A stretch of DNA of 64,000 nucleotides from Tolypothrix brevis GSE-NOS-MK-07-07A (GTDB taxonomy: Bacteria; Cyanobacteriota; Cyanobacteriia; Cyanobacteriales; Nostocaceae), in the NCBI GenBank assembly GCA_019358985.1, contig JAHHIJ010000007.1:124001-188000 (forward strand). Direction: 5' to 3'. Below the pieces are notes generated by a model that saw only the letters and a program-made list of their open reading frames with translations, was not told where the DNA came from and did not search any database. Shown here one piece after another: positions 25,412-34,340 of this stretch (positions within the stretch are counted from its first letter, which is position 1; each line of letters opens with the position of its first letter). Made by a program: the position numbers and the translations under genes.

Positions 25412-27520
25412 GTGACAGCACAGAAATACATCAAAATTCAAGAAATCGATGATAAATCCCCACACCTACCAAGCGTAATAGAACTATGGCGGCGCAATCG
25501 GGCAACCCTTGGACTCCTACCCAAGGGTGCTTTTGAGGAACGCGCTGCCAAACGTCAGATACTTGTGGCTCTTGATCCGCAAGTAGGGTGCGTTGGCTAT
25601 ATATTGTATCGGCATTCATATGATCGGATTACCATCGTTCATCTTTGCATTGCTCCATCGCATAGAAATCAGGGGCTAGCAAAGCTATTGGTCGATTATC
25701 TCAAAGAAATAACTCAAGAAAAATATAGTGGTATTGGTTTAAGCTGTCGTCGAGATTATAACTTACAGTTGATGTGGTCTAATTTAGGTTTTGTTCCCCT
25801 ATACGATAAGCCAGGAAGGGGAAAGGATAATCATTTGTTGACGTTTTGGTGGTTTGACCACGGTCATTTAAACTTATTTTCTACTGCTCCAAAGCAGAAA
25901 CTTGAGTCAAAACTATGTGTCGTAATTGATGCAAAAATATTCTTTGATTTATATGCGAATGAAGATTGTGAGAGTGTGGAGTCAAAAGCATTACTTGCTG
26001 ATTGGTTAGAGCCAGTATTAGAGTTATGTATAACTGATGAAATATTTAACTATATAAATATTCGTAGGGAAGATAATGAGAGAAAATACCAGCTTAACAT
26101 TGCAAAGTCTTTTACCTGCTTGCCCTACATAAGTAAAAATTTAGATGTAATAATGCAATTTTTTCAAGAAGATTTTATAGCGACAAATACCCTTAGAGAT
26201 GAATTTTGTTTACGTAATTTAGCTAAAGCTCTTGCCTCAGATTGTCATATTTTTTTAACTAAAGAAGAATCATTATTAGAAATCGCAGATAAAATTTATG
26301 AAAAATTTAATCTGTCGATTTTGGCTGTAAATGACCTACTTATTCAAATTGACGAACTTTGCAATAAACCTGACTATCAACCTGTAAGATTAGCTGGAAC
26401 TCAATTAGATCAAGTACGAGTTCAAAGAGGACAAGAGGATTTACTAACAAATTATTTTTGTTGCGTAAATTCTGGTGAAACTAAGGCTAAATTTCAGCAG
26501 AAATTACGACGTTTTGTAACTGAAATCGATAAATTTGAGTGTTATGTTGTCAATAATAAAGAAAATCAATTACTTGCTTTAGTAGTTTATGGTAGACATA
26601 AAAATAATGAATTAGAAATTCCGATTCTAAGGGTTGCAGATAATCTTTTATCAGCGACACTTGCACGCCACTTAATTTTTAAATCAATATTATGTTCAAC
26701 TCGTGAATCTAGACAATTTACAAGAATCACTGATTCTTACTTACAAGCAACTGTTATACAAGCTATCCAAGAAGATGCTTTTGTTACAGTTAATAATGGA
26801 TGGCTTAAGGTAAACTTACAAATTGCCGAAACTGCATCATACATATCAGAACATCTCACCAATTTAGCTTCTGATTTAGGACAAGAATATAATTTTTGTC
26901 GGCAAATTGCAACAAGTCTCAAGGCTGAAACATTAATTACAGATGTTCAAGCCTGTATTGATATTGAAAAATTTCTGTTTCCAGGAAAAATTATAGATGC
27001 TGAAATTCCTGCTTTTATAATTCCTATTAAACCTAGATGGGCAATAGATTTATTCGATGAAGGATTGGCGAACCAAACACTACTTGGAGCCAAACTTGAA
27101 TTCGCTTTCAACCGTGAAGCCGTTTACTATAGTTCAGCAAACAACTCAAAATTATTAAAAGCTCCCTATCGAATTCTCTGGTATGTTACTCAGGGTGACG
27201 ATAAGCACGATCATTATTATTATGGAGTAGGCTCTATTCGAGCCTGTTCTGTTGCTAATGAAGTTGTAATTGGTAAACCGAAGGAGCTTTATCAACGTTT
27301 TCAACGTTTAGGAATTTATAAATTGGCTGATATCTTGAATATGAAGACCATGAAGAATGGCAACATTATGGCAATTCGTTTTAGCCATACGGAGTTATTC
27401 ACTAATCATATATATTTCCGTATAATTAAGAACTTGAAAAGTTCAATAAATCTTCAGTCTCCTTACAGAATAGATAAAAATTTATTTAAACAATTATATA
27501 ATTTAGGTATGAATAAGTAA
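25412..27520 (+). CDS. Multidomain GNAT / PIN-like / PUA-like protein heading an McrBC-type operon
   Basis: A 702-aa fusion. Residues 1-150 are a GNAT acetyltransferase with the acetyl-CoA motif IAPSHRNQGLAKLLV. Residues about 160-335 look like a PIN nuclease: LCVVIDAKIFFDLYA (first Asp), then CITDEIFNYI, then RNLAKALASDCHIFLTKEE. Residues about 340-500 hold an alpha/beta segment with 'LRVADNLLSATLARHLIF' and 'TRITDSYLQATVIQAIQEDA', possibly a second degenerate GNAT fold. Residues about 550-690 resemble an ASCH/PUA-like domain ('PYRILWYV', 'YYGVGSIRACSV', 'GKPKELYQRFQRLGIY', 'MAIRFSHTELF'). The start is GTG 25412. The next gene follows after 5 bases. PIN plus GNAT fusions resemble toxin-antitoxin modules; the PUA-like part may read modified nucleic acid. 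Domain calls after residue 150 are moderate. Confidence 0.75.
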   Translation: MTAQKYIKIQEIDDKSPHLPSVIELWRRNRATLGLLPKGAFEERAAKRQILVALDPQVGCVGYILYRHSYDRITIVHLCIAPSHRNQGLAKLLVDYLKEITQEKYSGIGLSCRRDYNLQLMWSNLGFVPLYDKPGRGKDNHLLTFWWFDHGHLNLFSTAPKQKLESKLCVVIDAKIFFDLYANEDCESVESKALLADWLEPVLELCITDEIFNYINIRREDNERKYQLNIAKSFTCLPYISKNLDVIMQFFQEDFIATNTLRDEFCLRNLAKALASDCHIFLTKEESLLEIADKIYEKFNLSILAVNDLLIQIDELCNKPDYQPVRLAGTQLDQVRVQRGQEDLLTNYFCCVNSGETKAKFQQKLRRFVTEIDKFECYVVNNKENQLLALVVYGRHKNNELEIPILRVADNLLSATLARHLIFKSILCSTRESRQFTRITDSYLQATVIQAIQEDAFVTVNNGWLKVNLQIAETASYISEHLTNLASDLGQEYNFCRQIATSLKAETLITDVQACIDIEKFLFPGKIIDAEIPAFIIPIKPRWAIDLFDEGLANQTLLGAKLEFAFNREAVYYSSANNSKLLKAPYRILWYVTQGDDKHDHYYYGVGSIRACSVANEVVIGKPKELYQRFQRLGIYKLADILNMKTMKNGNIMAIRFSHTELFTNHIYFRIIKNLKSSINLQSPYRIDKNLFKQLYNLGMNK

Positions 27521-27525
27521 AGTAT

Positions 27526-28011
27526 ATGGAAATGATGAAAATGCCTACTCATATAATGTTATTATCAATTAAGCCACAGTATGCCGCAAAAATTTTTTCA
27601 GGTCAGAAAACAGTAGAGTTGCGCCGTATACGTACTCGACTAAATACAGGTGATTTGGTATTAGTTTACGTTTCATCTCCTGAGAAAGCTTTATTTGGTA
27701 CATTTGAGGTAGAAAGTATTAGTCACCTGGAATTAGAAGAATTACCAAAAGATTTAAATAAATTCTGGAAAGAAGTAAAAGACAAGGCTGGAATTACTCC
27801 TCAAGAATTTGAAACTTATTATCAGGGAGCATCACTAGTTGTTGGTATTTATTTAAAAAATGTAAAGCCTTTAGCAGTTCCAATTCATTTAGAAAAACTA
27901 AGAGGAAAAATACCACAATTTAAACCTCCACAGAGTTATCGCTACTTAAACGAAAACGAAATGAAGATATTTAGGTCTCTTATGGAAGAGAAAACAACAC
28001 TGACTGTATGA
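27526..28011 (+). CDS. ASCH-domain protein
   Basis: A 161-aa protein with the ASCH (PUA-like) core: 'MLLSIKPQYAAKIFSGQKTV' then ELRR, 'GDLVLVYVSSPEKALFGTFEV' in two strands, and a C-terminal 'PPQSYRYLNENEMKIFRSLM'. ASCH domains bind RNA or modified nucleic acid and often sit with toxin-antitoxin or restriction genes. The family is about 110-160 aa, so this is full length. The gene starts 6 bases after the preceding stop and 37 bases before the mcrB-like gene, so it lies in one operon. It may be the modification reader or a regulator for the system. The exact start among Met1, Met3 and Met4 is uncertain. Confidence 0.85.
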   Translation: MEMMKMPTHIMLLSIKPQYAAKIFSGQKTVELRRIRTRLNTGDLVLVYVSSPEKALFGTFEVESISHLELEELPKDLNKFWKEVKDKAGITPQEFETYYQGASLVVGIYLKNVKPLAVPIHLEKLRGKIPQFKPPQSYRYLNENEMKIFRSLMEEKTTLTV

Positions 28012-28048
28012 ACGATGAGTTAATAGTAGAAAATCTCCAAATAAATTA

Positions 28049-29620
28049 ATGATGTTAGAAACAAATAAAGCTGAATTTATTAGTTTATTTCATGATTTTT
28101 TAAACTCATATCCCTACACACCTGTTGGATTTCGTTATCAGGCAGCTTATGAAGAGCAGCGTCAAGAAGGAAAAAGAAATTTTCAAGTAATTACAGCAAC
28201 AAATTGTGAAGATGACTTGACAGAAACTATTTTGCTGCAATTATTACCGTATGCTGACACTGCAAACAATCGTCAACGAGGAGCTTGGGTTCATATTGCC
28301 TCAGCTATCGATAAAGACATTAAAGAATGGTTTGACAAGGCTGGTTTTGCCCAACCAGAAAGCTGGAAGCAGATTGCTTTAGACATTTTAAATTTTATTC
28401 GCCAATGTTATACAAATCCAAGAAATTTATCATATTATTGTGTGAAATTTTCGCAAATTTATGATTCCAAATATTTTCAGACAGATATACTCTCACCTAT
28501 TCTCAATGCACTTCAACCAGATGAATTTTTATTAATTACGAATAAATCAATAATAGCTATTAACTATTTTGCTAATACATCCTATAGCCATGAACTAATT
28601 TACTATCCTGACTTGAATATCACTGGACGTAAGCTGATTGCAGAGTTATCCTCTGAAATGCATAAGCCTGGTGTGCCTGCTTTAAGAAATGATGATTTAT
28701 TCGATATGTTCTCTCACTGGCTAGTAACAGTTAAAAAATATCAATTTAATAGTGAGGTTATCGAACTTACTTTTTCTATAGAATGCTTGGAATTACAACC
28801 AGAATACACTTTGACTAAATGCGCTGAAGAAACTGGCTTTGCAGAAACAGAACTAGAACAATGGGTACGTACACTTCATCGTAAAAAACAAGCGATTATA
28901 TACGGTTCATCTGGAACAGGAAAAACCTTCATTGCTGAAAAACTTGCCCAACACTTAATCGGAAGATATGGTTTCTCAGAACTTGTACAATTTCACCCAG
29001 CATACTCTTATGAAGACTTTATTCAAGGTATTCGTCCCCAAAGTGAAGATGGAAAATTAACATATCCGCTGGTTCCGGGACGCTTTTTGGAATTTTGCAA
29101 AAAGGCAGAGTCTTATCAAGACACTTGCGTTTTAATAATTGACGAAATAAACCGTGCAAATCTAGCTCAGGTTTTCGGTGAATTAATGTATCTGCTAGAG
29201 TACCGTGAGAAAGAAATTCCCCTTGCTGGTGGTAACACCTTTTGCATCCCGAAAAATATCCGCATTATTGGTACGATGAACACAGCAGATAGGTCTATTA
29301 CCCAATTTGATTATGCACTCCGTCGGCGCTTTGCATTTATCGAACTTCGTCCAAACTATGACGTGCTGCGACGATATCACTTAAAAACTGGTTTTGCGGT
29401 TGAGGGGTTAATTCAGATTTTACAGCGTTTGAATCAAGCCATTGCAGATAAAAACTACGAAATTGGTATTTCCTTTTTCTTAACAGACAACCTGCGTGAA
29501 GATATTGAAGACATTTGGTGCATGGAAATTGAGCCTTATTTAGAAGAATATTTTTTTAACCAGCTAGATAAAGTACAAGAATTTCGCTGGGATATAGTTA
29601 AGCAACAGTTATGGATATGA
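28049..29620 (+). CDS. mcrB: McrB-type AAA+ GTPase of a type IV restriction system
   Basis: A 523-aa NTPase. The N-terminal ~230 residues (YTPVGFRYQAAYEEQRQEGK, later LNALQPDEFLLITNKS and NITGRKLIAELS) form a specificity domain unlike the classical E. coli McrB DNA-binding domain. The AAA+ core begins near 285 with Walker A GSSGTGKT, followed by 'FHPAYSYEDFIQGIRP', Walker B VLIIDEINRAN (about 360-370), and the McrB signature MNTADRSI (about 409-416) with RRRFAFIEL. McrB hexamers hydrolyse GTP to power DNA translocation, and McrC supplies the nuclease. The stop overlaps the mcrC-like start (ATGA at 29617-29620), so the two are coupled. Calling it a restriction system is family knowledge; the target is not known. 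Confidence 0.92.
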   Translation: MMLETNKAEFISLFHDFLNSYPYTPVGFRYQAAYEEQRQEGKRNFQVITATNCEDDLTETILLQLLPYADTANNRQRGAWVHIASAIDKDIKEWFDKAGFAQPESWKQIALDILNFIRQCYTNPRNLSYYCVKFSQIYDSKYFQTDILSPILNALQPDEFLLITNKSIIAINYFANTSYSHELIYYPDLNITGRKLIAELSSEMHKPGVPALRNDDLFDMFSHWLVTVKKYQFNSEVIELTFSIECLELQPEYTLTKCAEETGFAETELEQWVRTLHRKKQAIIYGSSGTGKTFIAEKLAQHLIGRYGFSELVQFHPAYSYEDFIQGIRPQSEDGKLTYPLVPGRFLEFCKKAESYQDTCVLIIDEINRANLAQVFGELMYLLEYREKEIPLAGGNTFCIPKNIRIIGTMNTADRSITQFDYALRRRFAFIELRPNYDVLRRYHLKTGFAVEGLIQILQRLNQAIADKNYEIGISFFLTDNLREDIEDIWCMEIEPYLEEYFFNQLDKVQEFRWDIVKQQLWI

Positions 29621-30801
29621 ACCCAACACAAACAAGAATTATTGAACTGATAGAATATGAAAAAAAAATGTTTTCTGTTGACGAAATACCCAATTCAGCC
29701 GGGGTTGAGTTATATGAAAAATATAAAAATCAAGTAGATGTAGAATTTCCTAACTATAAAACAGGCAATAAGTGGCAACTCAAAGCTAAAGGATGGGTAG
29801 GTTACATTCCTATAAGTCCCGAATTAGGTCTTAAACTACAGCCGAAAGTGCCAATTAAAAATTTATTTGGAATGCTAGAATACGCCTACTCTTTAAAGAG
29901 TTTTCGCTTTCTTGAAGGGCTGATGGATTGCGACTCTCTAGAGGAATTTTACAATTGTCTAGCCCAAGTCTTAGCCCAAAAAATTATAGAACGGTGTCGA
30001 AAGGGGTTATATCGTACTTACTTGCCTAAAACTAAGCAGCTTGCTTATGTACGGGGACGACTAAATGTGCGAGAGTTAATTCAAAAACCGTGGAATGTGC
30101 AAGTTAAATGCTCTTACGAAGAATATACAGCTGATATTGTAGAAAACCAAATTCTTACATGGACACTTTTTAACATTGGTCGTAGCGGTTTTTGTTCAGA
30201 AAGAGTATCACCAACAGTGCGAAAAGCTTATCATACTTTACAAGGATTGGTGACAGTGCAACCTTGTAGTGTAAAAGATTGTAGTGAGCTTTACAACCGC
30301 CTCAATGAAGATTATCGAGTATTACACAATTTCTGCCGATTCTTTTTAGAAAATACTGTGCCAAGTCATGAAAGGGGAAATCACAAAGTTTTACCCTTTC
30401 TCGTCGATATGGCACGTTTATATGAGCTTTTTGTTGCAGAATGGCTTAAGGCAAACTTGTCACCAAATTTAATTATTAAGTCTCAAGAAAGAGTAAATTT
30501 AGGAGAAAACCTATATTTTAAGACAGACTTAGTGTTATACGATGCTTTAACTGCAAAACCACGTTACATTCTCGATACTAAATATAAAACTCCAGTTAGT
30601 CCATCATTTCAAGATGTAGCGCAAGTAGTAGCCTACGCTGTCTCTAAAAACTGCCAAGAAGTAATTCTAGTTTATCCAACTTTATTAACTCATTCCTTGG
30701 ATAAATTTATTGGAGATATTCGAGTTCGCAGCCTAACTTTTTCCCTAGATGATAACCTCAATCGCGCAGGTCAAACCTTCTTGCAAAAACTCCTTTCCTA
30801 A
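29611..30801 (+). CDS. mcrC: McrC-type nuclease subunit of the restriction system
   Basis: A 396-aa McrC homologue. The N-terminal part (1-110) has 'WVGYIPISPELGLKLQPKVP', the usual McrB-stimulating region. The middle has 'RGRLNVRELIQKPWNVQVKC' and YTADIVENQIL. The C-terminal PD-(D/E)xK nuclease is visible as KTDLVLYD (about 306-313) then RYILDTKYK (about 319-327), giving the catalytic Asp, Asp and Lys. It partners with the McrB-type GTPase encoded just upstream. The longest start is ATG 29611; ATG 29617 overlaps the mcrB stop as ATGA and is equally plausible. It is the last gene of the operon. Confidence 0.92.
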   Translation: MDMNPTQTRIIELIEYEKKMFSVDEIPNSAGVELYEKYKNQVDVEFPNYKTGNKWQLKAKGWVGYIPISPELGLKLQPKVPIKNLFGMLEYAYSLKSFRFLEGLMDCDSLEEFYNCLAQVLAQKIIERCRKGLYRTYLPKTKQLAYVRGRLNVRELIQKPWNVQVKCSYEEYTADIVENQILTWTLFNIGRSGFCSERVSPTVRKAYHTLQGLVTVQPCSVKDCSELYNRLNEDYRVLHNFCRFFLENTVPSHERGNHKVLPFLVDMARLYELFVAEWLKANLSPNLIIKSQERVNLGENLYFKTDLVLYDALTAKPRYILDTKYKTPVSPSFQDVAQVVAYAVSKNCQEVILVYPTLLTHSLDKFIGDIRVRSLTFSLDDNLNRAGQTFLQKLLS

Positions 30802-30914
30802 CTTCTCTTTTCCTTCAAAGACGCTACACCATCGTCTCTTTGCGGTTCGTTAAATAAAATCACCATTCAGGTGAATCAACAGAGTGAAGTGCATTTACGA
30901 TCGCTAATCCTAAC

Positions 30915-32174
30915 CTACTGACTTTCTCCCACTCCCCGCATCGCTAAAAGCGCTGTCCCATAGGCAGCTTCAGTATTATCAGAACGCATCACGGGAACAT
31001 CTAAATACCGTTTCCTAATTGCCGTCCAAGTGTCATTTGCCGCACCACCTCCAGCAGTGTAAACACGGTTTAATTTATCGGCTCCAAGCTGCTGTAGTAA
31101 TTCATACCCCCGCGCTTCTATCCGTGCCATACTTTCCAGCAACCCATGTAAAAATTCCACAGGATTATCTGGACGCGGTTCTAATCGCGGTGGTAAATTT
31201 GGGTCATTAATTGGAAAGCGATCGCCTGGTTTCAACAAGGGATAATAATCTAACGAGCTTGATTCGTCTAAAACAATCTCACGGCTATATCTTTCTAACT
31301 CAGCATCCGTAAAAAATTTCCGTAGCACTGCACCTCCAGTATTGGAAGCACCCCCAGTTAACCATAAATCGCCTAAACGGTGGCTGTAAATTCCATACCT
31401 TGCATCTTCAACGCGGGTACGACTCAACAGCTTTAACACCAACGTGGAACCCAGAGAAGTCACCGCATCACCGGGTAATTTTGCCCCACTGGCGATAAAA
31501 GCGGCAATACTATCAGTTGTACCAGCACAAACTAAACAATCTTCTCTGAAACCGAATTTAACTGCAACTTCTGGAAGTAATTGAGCGATCGCATTTCCAG
31601 GAGTTACTACTTTTGGTAGATGAATTGGTATTTGCAGCTTCTCCAACCATTCTGGGTATCGGAAATTTTCCACGTCATAACCCAATTTCAAAGCGTTGTG
31701 GTAATCGCTTATACCCAACTTTCCATGCAATAGAAATGCCAACCAGTCGGCTTGATGCATGAAATATCTAGCTTCTGCGAAAGATGGTTGTAAAGACATC
31801 CACAGAAGTTTAACCAAGCTGGAAGTAGCACTTAATACGGTATGATTTGCGGGTGCGACGTGACCCAAGCGTTCCAGCATGACTGCACCCCGCGCATCAT
31901 TGTACAACAGCGGTGCGTCTACGGGCTTTCCAGCGGCATTGCAGAGCAAGACGGTAGAGGAAGTTCCATTGATGGCGATCGCCTTTATTTGAAGGCGCAA
32001 TTCTGAGGGGATTTGTTCTAACAAAGTAAACAAAGCTGTTTGCCAGCAAGTAGTCAAGTTACCTTCATTTGACATATCCCAAGGATACCGCACCTCTAAA
32101 AGCATATTGCCTTCAAAAGAAATCACCACACCCCTAGCACCAGAAGTCCCAAAGTCGATACCCAGATAAAACAT
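30915..32174 (-). CDS. FGGY-family carbohydrate kinase (ribulose/xylulose kinase-like)
   Basis: A 419-aa sugar kinase of the FGGY family. The N-terminal phosphate motif is GIDFGTSGARG (about 5-15), the substrate-binding part includes YNDARG and MHQADWLAFLLHGKLGISDY, and the ADP-binding C-terminal domain has AGTTDSIAAF, SLGSTLVLKLLS and TAGGGAANDTW. At 419 aa it is shorter than classical xylulokinases (~490 aa) and matches the cyanobacterial/plant group that, from memory, phosphorylates D-ribulose. It is cytosolic and feeds pentoses into the pentose phosphate pathway. It is convergent with the mcrC gene, so it is not part of that operon. Confidence 0.88.
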   Translation of the reverse strand: MFYLGIDFGTSGARGVVISFEGNMLLEVRYPWDMSNEGNLTTCWQTALFTLLEQIPSELRLQIKAIAINGTSSTVLLCNAAGKPVDAPLLYNDARGAVMLERLGHVAPANHTVLSATSSLVKLLWMSLQPSFAEARYFMHQADWLAFLLHGKLGISDYHNALKLGYDVENFRYPEWLEKLQIPIHLPKVVTPGNAIAQLLPEVAVKFGFREDCLVCAGTTDSIAAFIASGAKLPGDAVTSLGSTLVLKLLSRTRVEDARYGIYSHRLGDLWLTGGASNTGGAVLRKFFTDAELERYSREIVLDESSSLDYYPLLKPGDRFPINDPNLPPRLEPRPDNPVEFLHGLLESMARIEARGYELLQQLGADKLNRVYTAGGGAANDTWTAIRKRYLDVPVMRSDNTEAAYGTALLAMRGVGESQ

Positions 32175-32200
32175 AAATTAATAATTTTTTCTAAAAAAAC

Positions 32201-32256
32201 TTGACTTTTGACTCTTGACTCTTAACTTTTGACTCTTAACTTTTGACTTTTGACTA
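32201..32256. repeat. Heptanucleotide tandem repeat, eight units
   Basis: Eight 7-bp units follow without gaps, built from TTGACTT, TTGACTC, TTAACTT and TTGACTA. This is the longest heptamer run of the window and lies between the FGGY kinase start and psaM. Such runs are typical of heterocystous cyanobacteria. Confidence 0.92.
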
Positions 32257-32353
32257 CTTTTTGTAACAAGTTATTCCCCAATCTTGGCAAAACAAGGAAA
32301 AGTAGTAAACGAACCGATCAAAATTCCTGTTCTATTTGGAGGATTCGATAGAA

Positions 32354-32452
32354 ATGCATATATCAGATACTCAAGTCTACATCGCTCTAGCTGTGGCGCT
32401 GATTCCAGGATTTCTGGCTTGGCGTTTATCAACAGAACTTTACAAATCCTAA
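32354..32452 (+). CDS. psaM: Photosystem I reaction centre subunit XII (PsaM)
   Basis: A 32-aa single-helix membrane protein. The sequence starts MHISDTQVYIALAVALIPG and continues FLAWRLSTELYKS, which matches the PsaM family almost throughout (ISDTQVYIAL... then R-L-[AS]-T-E-L-Y). PsaM lies in the photosystem I core near the trimer interface in the thylakoid membrane. The ATG at 32354 has a strong GGAGG at 32338-32342. The usual second residue is Pro; here it is His, a small difference. The gene is monocistronic, with the FGGY kinase gene upstream on the other strand. Confidence 0.95.
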   Translation: MHISDTQVYIALAVALIPGFLAWRLSTELYKS

Positions 32453-32794
32453 GCTGCTTGATACTGGGACTGTAAACAGGGATTAGGAAAAAATACCATA
32501 AATTTTTAATTCCCTTCCCTAATTGCCAATATTCTCATCTGCCATCTCAGGCAGGTAAAGTATCAAAAAGCTGATAATCCTGGCAGTACGAAAGCAGTTT
32601 CCATCTTGCGGCTTGATACCGTGGATTGTCAGTAACTGACTACTTACGTATGCCAGGTTTATTTTTTTACGATTAACATACGTGTAGCAATCTGGAAAAA
32701 ATGAAGTAATATGACAGCTAAATAAAACCGTAATTAATCTTGGTCAGACTTTTACGGTTAGTTTGTTCCGATAGTCGAGGTTATTTTTAATACT
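32453..32794. other. 342-base gap between psaM and the Slr1601-like gene
   Basis: It holds psaM trailer sequence and a small inverted stretch GGGAAAAAATACC...AATTCCCTTCCC. Short words GCAGGTAAAGTATCAAAAAG and CTTGATACCGTGG follow, and then an AT-rich leader. No gene and no clear terminator is seen. Confidence 0.4.
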
Positions 32795-33202
32795 ATGAAT
32801 GCATTTCAACCTTCCAAACCCCCACTAGAACCTATACAAAAACGTCGGGTAGCTCCAAGACCACGCCGGCACCTAAGACAACGTTCTTATCAGGTGATGG
32901 CACTGGAAACGACGGTAAAGATAGGGGCTAATGTTGTCATTTCAGTCGCCGCAGTATCTGCCTTGGTACAACTTTTGCCTTACCATTGGTTACAACAAGA
33001 CAAGTTAAGAGAAATTGGCACTGAAGTCAAGTTGATGGAAGGACGTGTCAACACTTTAAACACAAAATTTAGCCAGAACTTCGATCCGCGCGAAAATAAA
33101 ACTATTATGCAACAACAATCTTATCGATTTGACCCTAGCCAACGTCAAGTCGTGATTATGAATAAAGATGGCTCAGAAGTGGAACAACCACGAGATCACT
33201 AA
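32795..33202 (+). CDS. Conserved cyanobacterial membrane protein, Slr1601-like
   Basis: A 135-aa protein with a basic, Pro-rich N-terminus (about 5-32, with RPRRHLRQR), one membrane helix (about 44-62, IGANVVISVAAVSALVQLL), a short coiled region (LREIGTEVKLMEGRVNTLNT) and a polar tail. It resembles the Slr1601 family of cyanobacterial proteins suspected (from memory) to act in cell division; topology and the coiled segment would fit a divisome accessory protein. It follows psaM on the same strand but 342 bases away. A membrane location is clear; the role is not. Confidence 0.72.
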   Translation: MNAFQPSKPPLEPIQKRRVAPRPRRHLRQRSYQVMALETTVKIGANVVISVAAVSALVQLLPYHWLQQDKLREIGTEVKLMEGRVNTLNTKFSQNFDPRENKTIMQQQSYRFDPSQRQVVIMNKDGSEVEQPRDH

Positions 33203-33209
33203 TTACCAA

Positions 33210-33301
33210 TAGACATCTCCAGAAATTAATTATGCGTTGCCCGAAACCCTTGTAGAGACGTAGCACTGCTACGTCTTTACCTCTTTTCCAACAGATGTCT
33301 A
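33210..33301. repeat. 92-bp palindromic element, TAGACATCTCCAGAA type
   Basis: The left arm TAGACATCTCCAGAA at 33210 and the right end ACAGATGTCTA at 33301 enclose ATTATGCGTTGCCCGAAACC and a GTAGAGACG palindrome at 33251-33280. A further palindrome with inner stem TTCC/GGAA lies at 33372-33401. Confidence 0.88.
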
Positions 33302-33446
33302 ATAGCTAATAGTTAATAGCTTATACAGCATATTTTAGGTTTAGGAGGTACATGCATAAAACCCAAAACCCTGTAAAGACGTTCCGGCGGAACCTCTCTA
33401 CTTGAAATTGCTTCGATTTCACGCCAAACTGTACTTATTGAAAACA

Positions 33447-34328
33447 TCAAATCTGCGTATCTGCAACTCCTAAACGTAATGCAATACGTTGATACTTTGT
33501 TGCATCATAAAAAGTACCTCTATGCATCACTTGTGAATTGTCCCAAAAGATAACATCTCCTGGATGCCAAACATAAGAATAAACGGGAGTGCAATTTAAA
33601 ACAGTTTGAAATAAATCATCCCAAAAATGTTTTGCCTCCTCTGGTTTATCTTCCATACCAACAGGAATTGCAGTATTTGAACCCAAATATAATCCTTTTT
33701 GACCAGTAACTTTGTGAGTAGACACAATTGGATGCACTTTCTGAGGAATATCAACCGTAACAGTGCGTTTAGAAAACATTGGTGGTGCGTGATACATAAA
33801 CATCTTTTCTAGTTGTTGCTGATGTTCACGATCCAAATTATTATACGCTTCTACCATGTCGAGGAACTCAGTTGTATGGGGTTGTCCATCCATCCCTTCA
33901 AGAGGAACTTCTACGCAATAAAGCATCACCACATAGAGTGCATTCATATCCAGTCCCTCTCTGCGTGGGACGCCATCTTTATCATGATGCCATTCCCAAG
34001 CAAACTTTCCTACCACTTCTTGAGCAAGTCCTTTTGGATTACCCAAAATATTCACATATTGACTTTGTAAATCTGGGCTAATATCCGGATCTGATGTCTT
34101 AGCATAGCCACCAAACATTAAATCACCAAACGTATTTCTAGCAAATTCTTCCAACTGCGAAGCGGTAAGATGTTGCTGTCTAACTACAACAACACCGTGT
34201 TCCCAAAGTGATTGCTTAAATTCACGTACTTGTAAGTTTGTCAGGTTAATTAAATTGCAATCCTGTAACACTTCAACTCCGAGTCTCGGATGGTGCTGTA
34301 CTTGTTTATATTCAGTGATTGAAGTCAT
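33447..34328 (-). CDS. TauD/TfdA-family Fe(II)/2-oxoglutarate dioxygenase
   Basis: A 293-aa cytosolic oxygenase. The iron-binding HxD pair is in WEWHHDKDG (His114, Asp116), and the distal His is in QVMHRGTF (near 272) with the 2-oxoglutarate-binding Arg in the following YQRIALRLG. VVVVRQQHL near residue 47 is the typical first-strand signature. TauD-type enzymes hydroxylate small molecules such as taurine or chloro-aromatics, or secondary-metabolite intermediates. The substrate here is unknown. It follows the NUDIX gene by 12 bases and is likely co-transcribed. Confidence 0.9.
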   Translation of the reverse strand: MTSITEYKQVQHHPRLGVEVLQDCNLINLTNLQVREFKQSLWEHGVVVVRQQHLTASQLEEFARNTFGDLMFGGYAKTSDPDISPDLQSQYVNILGNPKGLAQEVVGKFAWEWHHDKDGVPRREGLDMNALYVVMLYCVEVPLEGMDGQPHTTEFLDMVEAYNNLDREHQQQLEKMFMYHAPPMFSKRTVTVDIPQKVHPIVSTHKVTGQKGLYLGSNTAIPVGMEDKPEEAKHFWDDLFQTVLNCTPVYSYVWHPGDVIFWDNSQVMHRGTFYDATKYQRIALRLGVADTQI

Positions 34329-34340
34329 ATCTACTCCCCC

